20,689 nucleotides of DNA, taken from positions 1 to 20,689 of the forward strand of contig JAJZEJ010000268.1 in the NCBI GenBank assembly GCA_021828635.1, in the 5' to 3' direction. A program made the translations under genes and the position numbers. The notes beneath the pieces were generated by a model, which had not been told where the DNA came from, did no database searches, and was given only the letters and a program-made list of their open reading frames with translations. The stretch comes from Chloroflexota bacterium. Its GTDB lineage: Bacteria > Chloroflexota > Ktedonobacteria > Ktedonobacterales > Ktedonobacteraceae. This document shows positions 15,647-20,689 of this stretch, in pieces. Every line of letters begins with the position of its first letter. Position 1 is the first letter of the stretch.

Positions 15647-16804
15647 ATGGATAATGTTACAAAAGCTCAACTTATTCTGGTTGGTGGTCGGGCAGCAATA
15701 CCTAATATTCTTACAGTAATACATCAGCAACCACAGGTCGTCGTTGCTGTCTGTTCCAAAGAGAGCCATCCCGATTTTCCAAAGCTGAAAAATGCCATAA
15801 ACAAGATACTACCAAACTGCACAGTAGAAGATACGCCAAGTGTAGATGCTTTTGCCCCTGATGACATCAGGTTGCAATGTGAACAGGCATTGCAAAAATA
15901 TCCAAAAGCAGAGTGGATATTTAACATTACAGCCGCAACAACAATTATGAGTATAGCGGCTTATGAAGTTGCTAAAAGCTCTCAACAGACATGTTGGTAT
16001 CTTAATACCAGCCAAGCCCGTATCATCACATTATCTGGTCAAAGAGGTGATGAGAGCATCTTTAGTATCGCTGTTGATCAGTACGCAACTGCATATAATC
16101 GTGAGTTAATTCCTGGAGACTTAGAAGATCGACGTTCACAAAGTGAAGTTCAATGGCTTCCTTTCGCTCGAAATATAGGGCAAAACCCGCGATATGCAGC
16201 AATCTTAAAAAAGGTTATGGCAAAAGTTGGAGGAGGACGCCCTAGTAAGGCTGAAACAAAAGAGTACACACTCAAGAATGCTTCTGACGAAATCTATACG
16301 CTGCTTGTTGAAGCCAAGCAGATAGGACTATTAGAAGACTGTTGGCAAGATGAGCAGAATAACACTGTTTTTCGCCTATCATATCTTCAAGATAAATTCT
16401 TAAATGGAGCTTGGCTTGAAGCTTATGTATGGGATCAGGCTAAGAAGCTTGGCATTTTCCAGGATTGCCAGTGGAATCAGAAAGTTGTCGAAGGAAATAG
16501 TAAAAACGAACTTGACGTTTCTATGATTTATAAGGCGCAACTAATAATAGCCGAGTGTAAGACAGGTGAATCGGAGGCATTCGATACCAGCACACTCTAC
16601 AAATTAGACTCTGTCGCAAATGTTTTTGGCGGAAGATTTGTTGGTCGTCTCCTAATAACAAGTCTCTATGAGAAGAAGCCTTCACAAGATTTTCTAGCGC
16701 AGGCAGATAGCCGAAGGATAGTAGTAGTCACAGGAGAAGATTTGCCATATATTAGTACTATCTTGGAAAATGAAGCTATCAGACCAAAATATTCGAGGAT
16801 GTAA
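15647..16804 (+). CDS. card1: Card1/Can2-type CARF-PD-(D/E)XK nuclease (DUF1887 family)
   Basis: A 385-residue cOA-activated effector. Residues 5-150 form a CARF domain: AQLILVGGRAAIPNILTVIH, and the second ligand segment EWIFNITAATTIMSIAAYEVA (read in parts). A winged-helix-like linker (about 170-250) leads to a restriction-like nuclease domain with GAWLEAYVWDQA (E258), NELDVSM (D290) and IIAECKTGE (E303, K305), a complete E-D-ExK site. Card1/Can2 enzymes bind cyclic tetra-adenylate and cut single-stranded DNA and RNA or nick plasmid DNA. Here it should supply the nuclease activity that the HD-less Cas10 lacks. AAGGGG lies 8 bases before the ATG. The gene is clearly AT-richer than csx15 downstream, which may mean separate acquisition. 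Metal dependence and exact cOA size are not readable. Confidence 0.9.
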   Translation: MDNVTKAQLILVGGRAAIPNILTVIHQQPQVVVAVCSKESHPDFPKLKNAINKILPNCTVEDTPSVDAFAPDDIRLQCEQALQKYPKAEWIFNITAATTIMSIAAYEVAKSSQQTCWYLNTSQARIITLSGQRGDESIFSIAVDQYATAYNRELIPGDLEDRRSQSEVQWLPFARNIGQNPRYAAILKKVMAKVGGGRPSKAETKEYTLKNASDEIYTLLVEAKQIGLLEDCWQDEQNNTVFRLSYLQDKFLNGAWLEAYVWDQAKKLGIFQDCQWNQKVVEGNSKNELDVSMIYKAQLIIAECKTGESEAFDTSTLYKLDSVANVFGGRFVGRLLITSLYEKKPSQDFLAQADSRRIVVVTGEDLPYISTILENEAIRPKYSRM

Positions 16805-16806
16805 TC

Positions 16807-17196
16807 ATGCTCATACTCAACTTCTCGCACCCCATCACGCCTGAGCAGCGTACACAAATAGAATCGCTCGCCGACACCAGCATCAGCGACATCCGCACTA
16901 TCGCGGTACAGATCGACCAGGCGCAATCTCTGGAGCAGCAGATCAGAAATATCGTCGATGGCGTTGGACTCTCGCCGGAGGAGTGGCAAACGCTACCATT
17001 GCTCATCAACCCTCCTGGCTATGCTCCGGCAGCGTTTGTGCTGCTAGCCGAGCTACATGGACGCATCGGCCACTTCCCAACACTGATTCGCCTGCGTCCT
17101 AAAACTGGACCCATCACTAGTTTCGAGGTGGCCGAACTGCTCAGCCTGCAAAGCGTGCGTGAAAATGCCAGGAAACAACGTACTACACACTCGTAG
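16807..17196 (+). CDS. csx15: CRISPR-associated protein Csx15, predicted ring nuclease or cOA-binding protein
   Basis: A 129-residue protein. The N-terminus MLILNFSHPITPEQRTQIE and the C-terminal pattern GRIGHFPTLIRLRPKTGP match the Csx15 family as I know it: a small alpha/beta protein grouped with CARF-related ring-nuclease candidates (Csx15, Csx16, Csx20) in comparative surveys. The role would be to break down or sequester cyclic oligoadenylate and so shut off Card1. The last 15 residues are basic and likely disordered. The ATG lies 2 bases after the Card1 stop with GAGG 7 bases ahead, so it is co-translated with the nuclease, fitting an effector/off-switch pair. Family call is firm; the biochemical activity of this copy is inferred. 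Confidence 0.82.
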   Translation: MLILNFSHPITPEQRTQIESLADTSISDIRTIAVQIDQAQSLEQQIRNIVDGVGLSPEEWQTLPLLINPPGYAPAAFVLLAELHGRIGHFPTLIRLRPKTGPITSFEVAELLSLQSVRENARKQRTTHS

Positions 17197-17209
17197 GCTG
17201 GATGGGCTG

Positions 17210-17368
17210 CTACTTTTCGATACCAGGTCGATAGTTGTATGAAACTAGAACGAGGCCGTCACGAGCAAAACGCGCTCCGTTATAGGGAGTCACAACATCA
17301 ATAACGGTCGCTTTGGCTGGCGCGTAGCGGCGCAGGATGTCCTGCGCCGCGCCACAACAAGAATACGG
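17210..17368 (-). pseudogene. Possible relic of a type B carboxylesterase
   Basis: A minus-strand frame between stops reads about 52 codons ending at TAG (17210-17212). Its last part, YNGARF and FARDGLVLVSYNYRPG, resembles the strand before the nucleophile elbow in type B carboxylesterases (Y-D-G-x-x-F-A-R-D-G-V-V-V-x-x-x-N-Y-R-L-G). There is no start, no active-site Ser and the reading stops at once, so if real it is a small decayed piece. The match is short and made by eye. Confidence 0.4.
17327..17350. repeat. GC-rich perfect palindrome downstream of csx15
   Basis: GCGGCGCAGGA and its exact reverse complement separated by TG: 11-base arms, nearly all G/C. It would form a very stable hairpin in RNA of either strand. 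No T tract follows on either side, so it is not a standard intrinsic terminator, though it lies between the end of the cmr operon and the convergent hydrolase gene and could stall transcription or protect 3' ends. Confidence 0.6.
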
Positions 17369-17391
17369 TCAGGTGTAACAGATTCTGCGAC

Positions 17392-18192
17392 CTATGGCGT
17401 CGCCCGCGTGCTGACCGCAAAATTCATCACGAGGGTGAGCAGGTGTTTAGGCTGCTCGATCTGCGGCAAGTGACCAGCTTCTGGGATCAGCTCAAAGCGA
17501 CCGTGAGGGAATGCGGAGGCGTAGGCACGGCCATACTCAGCGTCAACCACGCGATCACTCGCTCCCCACGCCACGAGGACCGGGAGGTTCACACTGCTGA
17601 GGCGACGACGTAACTTTGGATCGCTCCCACCCAACCCCTGATCATATACGCCAAGCGTCCGAGCGTTGGCTTTGCGAGCCTCGACCTGTTCAGGGGTGAT
17701 GGTCGCCGGGTCAAAGCGGAAAGCTGCCGGATTATGGAAGCTGAGGACCGCCAGTTCATCGGGTTTCAAAGCGGACACATCAGCCACGGGATGTCCATCC
17801 ACCTGAATACCGGTTGCATTGATCAGCACGAGACCACGCAGCCGCCGTGCGGTATCGTGCAAGGCCATAGCAGACGCGATCCAGCCACCTACCGAGTTGC
17901 CAATGACCAGCACATCATGTAGGAAGAGCCGTTCGAGCAAGGCAAGATAGGCGAAGGCGAGATCATCAACACTGTTGAACCACTCAGGACGTGGTTCGCC
18001 CTCAAAGCCAGGGTGGGTCGGTACCACAACGTATGCCCTGTCCAGTCCGGCAGCAATGCCTGCCACGGTTTGTAGTCCGCCACCACCATGCAAGATGAGA
18101 ATGGGACGGCCATTGCCTCCCTCATCAAAGCGAATCGTCAAACCATCTGTGAAAGACTCTCTTCGAGTATGAAGGGTAGGGAGAATACTCAT
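17392..18192 (-). CDS. Alpha/beta-fold hydrolase
   Basis: A 266-residue alpha/beta hydrolase. The oxyanion motif is ILHGGGG (33-39), the nucleophile elbow GNSVGG (S100), the acid D213 in WGASDRVV and the catalytic His H241 in EAGHLPQ, so the triad is complete. A helical cap is present at about 125-185. Substrate unknown: an ester or meta-cleavage-type C-C substrate is possible. No signal peptide, so cytoplasmic. The ATG at 18192 has only a weak AGAAG site. A copy of the 19-base operator shared with the cupin and tetR genes lies 81 bases upstream, which suggests one TetR-controlled regulon. The 3' end faces the csx15 gene across a 195-base gap. Confidence 0.9.
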   Translation of the reverse strand: MSILPTLHTRRESFTDGLTIRFDEGGNGRPILILHGGGGLQTVAGIAAGLDRAYVVVPTHPGFEGEPRPEWFNSVDDLAFAYLALLERLFLHDVLVIGNSVGGWIASAMALHDTARRLRGLVLINATGIQVDGHPVADVSALKPDELAVLSFHNPAAFRFDPATITPEQVEARKANARTLGVYDQGLGGSDPKLRRRLSSVNLPVLVAWGASDRVVDAEYGRAYASAFPHGRFELIPEAGHLPQIEQPKHLLTLVMNFAVSTRATP

Positions 18193-18272
18193 GAAATTTC
18201 TTCTTTCTTTCTTTTCGGGATATCAGCACCGAAAGTAGCACAGCTGCGAGTGAGCAATAGCTTTTCATTGTA

Positions 18273-18291
18273 TTGCTCAAGCAAGCAACAT
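18273..18291. promoter_or_regulatory. TetR operator copy A (upstream of the hydrolase)
   Basis: TTGCTCAAGCAAGCAACAT. This matches copies at 18776-18794 and 19538-19556 at all but the two central bases and one near the end. Arms TTGCT and AGCAA form a dyad with a 6-base centre. A TACAAT-like -10 for the hydrolase lies next to it on the minus strand. Confidence 0.7.
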
Positions 18292-18306
18292 AAGACAAAA
18301 AAACAG

Positions 18307-18753
18307 TTAAAAAACCACCTCAGTGTCGTAGTCGGCCATCAATTTAGCCAACCGTGGCGAATTGGGAGCCACACCCGCCTGGAGAAGCTGACTCATTTCT
18401 TCAAAGTAGTGAATATAGCGCGGAGGCGTAAACGTGTTGAGGAAACGAGCGGGTTTGTCAGTCGGGTTGCCAAAGGTATGCAAAGCCCCAATGGGTACCA
18501 TCACGAACGTTCCGGCACTGGCTCGCACGGTTTGGGTTCCTGCCAGAAACTCTAATGTTCCTTCAAGGACGTAAAAACCCTCTTCATGCGCGTGATGAAT
18601 ATGAGGTGGTGGCGTGGGAGCATGAGGAGGCACAACAAATTCCGCGACGCCCAACGTTTCCCGCGTCTGTGTTCCATCCTCCTGCACCACCATGTGAATA
18701 GGACCAAGAGAAATCGTGCGTCCTTCTCCCGGTTTCAGTACGGTGACACTCAT
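18307..18753 (-). CDS. Cupin-domain protein
   Basis: A 148-residue single-domain cupin. Metal-binding motif 1 is PPPHIHHAHEEGFYVLEG (48-65) with H51, H53 and E58 as likely ligands; motif 2 centres on PIGALHTFGNPTDKPARF (87-104) with H92. Such small cupins act as dioxygenases, isomerases or sugar-binding proteins; this one resembles quercetinase-like cupins only in general pattern, and no substrate can be named. The ATG at 18753 has AAAAGGA upstream and the protein then starts like its family (MSVTVLKPGEGRTISLG); an ATG at 18915 would add 54 unrelated residues across the operator. A TetR operator copy lies 23 bases upstream. It ends 114 bases before the hydrolase start. Confidence 0.9.
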   Translation of the reverse strand: MSVTVLKPGEGRTISLGPIHMVVQEDGTQTRETLGVAEFVVPPHAPTPPPHIHHAHEEGFYVLEGTLEFLAGTQTVRASAGTFVMVPIGALHTFGNPTDKPARFLNTFTPPRYIHYFEEMSQLLQAGVAPNSPRLAKLMADYDTEVVF

Positions 18754-18775
18754 AACATGATCCTTTTCTTTTCGC

Positions 18776-18794
18776 TTGCTCGTGCAAGCAACAT
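18776..18794. promoter_or_regulatory. TetR operator copy B (upstream of the cupin)
   Basis: TTGCTCGTGCAAGCAACAT, 23 bases before the cupin ATG. It has the same TTGCT-N6-AGCAA dyad as the other two copies, and the local context extends the inner palindrome to GCTTGC-TCGT-GCAAGC. Confidence 0.7.
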
Positions 18795-18844
18795 TTCTAA
18801 AAAAGAGAGAGGGAGGAAGTTGTTCACAGCCATTGCGACGGTGA

Positions 18845-18858
18845 GGTAGACCTCTACC
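18845..18858. repeat. Short palindrome GGTAGA-CC-TCTACC
   Basis: A perfect 6-base-arm inverted repeat in the tetR-to-cupin gap, about 90 bases upstream of the cupin start. It could be a second operator or the stem of a weak hairpin; there is no T tract. Confidence 0.3.
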
Positions 18859-18918
18859 CTGTTCCCAGAACGTCACTACCTCGCAGATTAGCAACAACCT
18901 ACGCAAGCAGCGCATCCC

Positions 18919-19545
18919 CTACGTTTCGAGCAAACCGTGTAGCATCTGCGCAAGCAAGTGATAGGCCGCTTCCAGATCAAAGGTAGGGTCCATGATCTTT
19001 TGCAGCGCCAGCCCATCAAAAAGCGCGAGTAGCAGAGCTGCCAGAAGCGTTGGATCGAGCGAGAAACGTTCCACAGTCTCGCTCTTTTCCATATTCCCCA
19101 GCGCCAGTGCGATGATCGAGCCAATCTCGCTACGTCGCTGAGCAAGACGTTCTCGCACCTTCGGTGCGATGACGGGATTGTGCAAGCCAAGCGAGAACGA
19201 CTCGTAGCGCAGACGATACACTTCCGGTTCCAGATCGACCCGCTCGCACAATGCCGCCAAAAGCGCATCGAGCGACCAGTCGGTAGACTTCTGTTGCGCC
19301 AGGTGTTCCATGCGCTGATGGAAATGCTGACCAGCTACTTGCAGCACTTCAACGAGTAACTCATCTTTGCCACCAAAGTAATAATGCACCAGTCCTGGTC
19401 CAGCCTGGGATTCGCGTGAAATTTCTCGCAGCGTTGTCGCCTCATAGCCCCTCTCTGCTAGCATCTTCGAGGCCGCAGCAATGATGCGCTCTCTCGTTTT
19501 TTGATGCTCCTCTGGTTGTTCAGAAGTGGTATGTTGTTTGCTCAT
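18919..19545 (-). CDS. TetR-family regulator of the hydrolase/cupin cluster
   Basis: A 208-residue TetR protein. Residues 17-60 hold the DNA-binding domain: TRERIIAAASKMLAERGYEA, then TTLREISRESQAGPGLVHYY and FGGKDELL. The C-terminal part is a helical TetR_C-like domain. I choose the ATG at 19545: the helix-turn-helix then begins at the usual distance from the N-terminus, and the longer frame to 19638 reads a Tyr/Ile-rich segment over the promoter. There is no ribosome site ahead of this ATG; instead a promoter ends 6 bases before it, which predicts a leaderless mRNA. The operator 19538-19556 covers the start codon. The same operator precedes the cupin and the hydrolase, so this protein most likely represses all three units. 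Confidence 0.9.
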   Translation of the reverse strand: MSKQHTTSEQPEEHQKTRERIIAAASKMLAERGYEATTLREISRESQAGPGLVHYYFGGKDELLVEVLQVAGQHFHQRMEHLAQQKSTDWSLDALLAALCERVDLEPEVYRLRYESFSLGLHNPVIAPKVRERLAQRRSEIGSIIALALGNMEKSETVERFSLDPTLLAALLLALFDGLALQKIMDPTFDLEAAYHLLAQMLHGLLET

Positions 19546-19556
19546 GCAAGCAATAT
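19538..19556. promoter_or_regulatory. TetR operator copy C, spanning the tetR start codon
   Basis: TTGCTCATGCAAGCAATAT. It overlaps the -10 element on one side and the first codons of the tetR gene on the other, so it is an autoregulatory site placed right at the start of transcription and translation. Confidence 0.7.
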
Positions 19557-19580
19557 ACCAGATATAAACGAAAATTGCAA
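19552..19580 (-). promoter_or_regulatory. Promoter of the second tetR gene
   Basis: Read on the minus strand: TTGCAA (19580-19575), 17-base spacer, TATATT (19557-19552). The -10 ends 6 bases before the ATG at 19545, so transcription should begin at or next to the A of the start codon. Confidence 0.6.
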
Positions 19581-19621
19581 GCCTCTTAGGAGCGAATTTT
19601 CCCATCGTTTCGGTGAATTGT

Positions 19622-19771
19622 TTATTTTGGAGAGACAAGCGGTCTCAAATAGCTGAGTGTGGATTGCCTGCGAACTCGATTATAGAAACACTCAAGATAC
19701 TCAAGGATGGCCTGTCGAGCTTCTTGCCATGTGTGGAAGGAAGACCGCTCGACGCACCCGTTGAAATGGTA
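19622..19771 (-). pseudogene. Relic of an IS3-family transposase (OrfB C-terminus)
   Basis: A minus-strand frame of about 49 codons reads VERSSFHTWQEARQAILEYL and then ECFYNRVRRQSTLSYLRP, stopping at TAA (19622-19624). This is the end of the integrase core of IS3-type OrfB proteins (pattern: T-x-x-E-A-R-x-x-I-x-x-Y-I-E-x-F-Y-N-R-x-R-x-H-S-x-L-G-Y-x-S-P), with the usual His changed to Gln. The DDE motif and the rest of the element are missing, and no terminal inverted repeats are visible. It starts flush against the end of the LacI-family gene. Confidence 0.75.
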
Positions 19772-19773
19772 CC

Positions 19774-20689
19774 CTACTCAATAGAAGAGGTAAAGGAAGC
19801 TTGACGCCCAACCGTGCTTTCACGAACGATCAGGCGACAAGGAACTTCGACGCGCTCAGGCACTCCGGTGCGTGTTCCATTGATACGGCCAAAGAGAAAT
19901 GCCACAGCCAGATCACCAATCTTCTCTTTATCCGGCGAAATGGTGGTTAACGAAGGAATTGAGTAGCGTCCATCTTCAATATCATCGAAGCCTACGACGG
20001 CAATATCTTCTGGTACGCGGTAGCCAGCATCGTGAATGGCACGAATGACGCCAAGCGCCAGATAGTCGTTAAAGCAGAAAACGGCATCAGGAGGCGCATC
20101 CAGTGCTAGCAATTGACGCATAGAACGCGCTCCGTTGCTTCGACTATAAGAAGGGATACTGTGAATAATCAGGTTGGTATCAAGAGGCAGTCCATGAGCA
20201 ACTAACGCCTCCGTATAGCCTCGCAGGCGCAAGTTTGACGTTTGCGTTGGTCGAGAATCTAGCTCTTGCACACCAATGGCCGCAATCCGCCTGCGCCCCA
20301 GGCTGATGAGATGCTGAGTAGCCATGTAAGCGGTTCTTACATTGTCGTAGGTCACGTGATCGTAAGGAACATCGTAGATGCGGTCCCCCAATAAAACGAT
20401 GGGAATTGTGGCTTTATCTGGCTGCATATCCTCTGGCTCCAGGGCCAGAGGACTCAAAATGACTCCATCAATCAGATGAGGAGTCAGCCCCTGAATAATG
20501 GCTCGTTCACTGGCATGACGAGCTAGCGTCTGATCCATAAGAACGGTATAGGAATGCGTGGCGGCGGAGGCGATGATGGCATTGCCAATTTCGGCGAAAT
20601 AGACGTTGCTCAAATTGGGAACAGCGTAGGCCAAAATACCAGAGCGCCCCCGACGCAGGTATCGCGCCGACAAATTTGGCTGATAGTTC
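19774..20689 (-). CDS. LacI-family transcriptional regulator, cut by the window edge
   Basis: About 305 codons are visible; the frame is open to the right edge, so the N-terminal helix-turn-helix lies outside. The first visible residues, NYQPNLSARYLRRGRSG, are the hinge helix that follows the LacI DNA-binding domain, so an internal TTG at 20673 is not a start. The periplasmic-binding-protein-like sensor follows: GILAYAVPNLSNVYFAEIG, then PDAVFCFNDYLALGVIRAIHDAG, the VPEDIAVVGFDDIEDGRYSI segment (read in parts) and LTTISPDKEKIGDLAVAFLF. The end, PCRLIVREST, is the usual C-terminus plus about 12 extra residues that enter the IS3 relic region. It should repress a sugar-use operon beyond the window; a link to the melA-like gene 14 kb away cannot be shown. 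Confidence 0.93.
   Translation of the reverse strand, partial: NYQPNLSARYLRRGRSGILAYAVPNLSNVYFAEIGNAIIASAATHSYTVLMDQTLARHASERAIIQGLTPHLIDGVILSPLALEPEDMQPDKATIPIVLLGDRIYDVPYDHVTYDNVRTAYMATQHLISLGRRRIAAIGVQELDSRPTQTSNLRLRGYTEALVAHGLPLDTNLIIHSIPSYSRSNGARSMRQLLALDAPPDAVFCFNDYLALGVIRAIHDAGYRVPEDIAVVGFDDIEDGRYSIPSLTTISPDKEKIGDLAVAFLFGRINGTRTGVPERVEVPCRLIVRESTVGRQASFTSSIE

Noticed and set aside
17197..17391. Possible CRISPR array downstream of csx15
   Set aside because: No unit of about 28-37 bases recurs; the only repeat is one palindrome, and the rest reads as a decayed coding trace.
18754..18915. 54-residue N-terminal extension of the cupin
   Set aside because: It covers the TetR operator and has no cupin character; the ATG at 18753 has a good ribosome site.

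Overview
The window looks like chromosomal DNA from a large-genome, mid-GC bacterium, most plausibly a Chloroflexota of the Ktedonobacteria type. This is an inference from gene content: many one-component regulators (GntR, two TetR, LacI), GH4 sugar metabolism, acyl-CoA genes, decayed IS elements and a compact type III-B CRISPR locus. I see no rRNA, tRNA, replication origin or complete mobile element.

Layout. (1) 1-4300: a GntR/FCD regulator on + converges on a four-gene minus-strand acyl-CoA cassette, transcribed in the order flavin-dependent NPD oxidoreductase, Zn-ribbon/OB-fold (DUF35) protein, enoyl-CoA hydratase, thiolase-fold enzyme. The thiolase-fold protein lacks the usual catalytic Cys and His residues, so with the DUF35 partner it may be a retro-aldolase-like complex rather than a thiolase. 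(2) 4301-6057: a regulatory interval with two perfect inverted repeats and a good sigma70 promoter, then a MelA-like GH4 alpha-galactosidase. (3) 6109-7587: a SAM methyltransferase divergent from a TetR regulator, with two matching TGAGACA operators between them. (4) 7588-17196: the defence island. A stand-alone CARF protein fused to a LuxR-type helix-turn-helix (a likely cyclic-oligoadenylate-sensing regulator) precedes a tight cmr operon: cmr1, cas10/cmr2, cmr3, cmr4, cmr5, cmr6, a Card1/Can2-type CARF-PD-(D/E)XK nuclease, and csx15. The cmr promoter is preceded by four TCATRA direct repeats. No CRISPR array, cas1, cas2 or cas6 is present here, so crRNA must come from elsewhere. (5) 17197-17391: a non-coding gap with a possible carboxylesterase relic and an 11-bp-arm palindrome. 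(6) 17392-19545: an alpha/beta hydrolase, a cupin and a TetR regulator, all minus strand, each preceded by the same 19-bp operator (TTGCTCNNGCAAGCAAYAT). (7) 19622-20689: a relic of an IS3-family transposase C-terminus and a LacI-family regulator whose DNA-binding head lies beyond the right edge.

How the defence island should work, from family knowledge: the Cmr complex (Cmr1, 3, 4, 5, 6 plus Cas10) binds crRNA-matched RNA; Cmr4 cuts the RNA; the Cas10 GGDD cyclase makes cyclic oligoadenylate; Card1 senses it and degrades nucleic acid; Csx15 is a predicted ring nuclease or sink for the signal. The CARF-HTH protein would couple the same signal to transcription. That last coupling is the most unusual proposal here and is inference.
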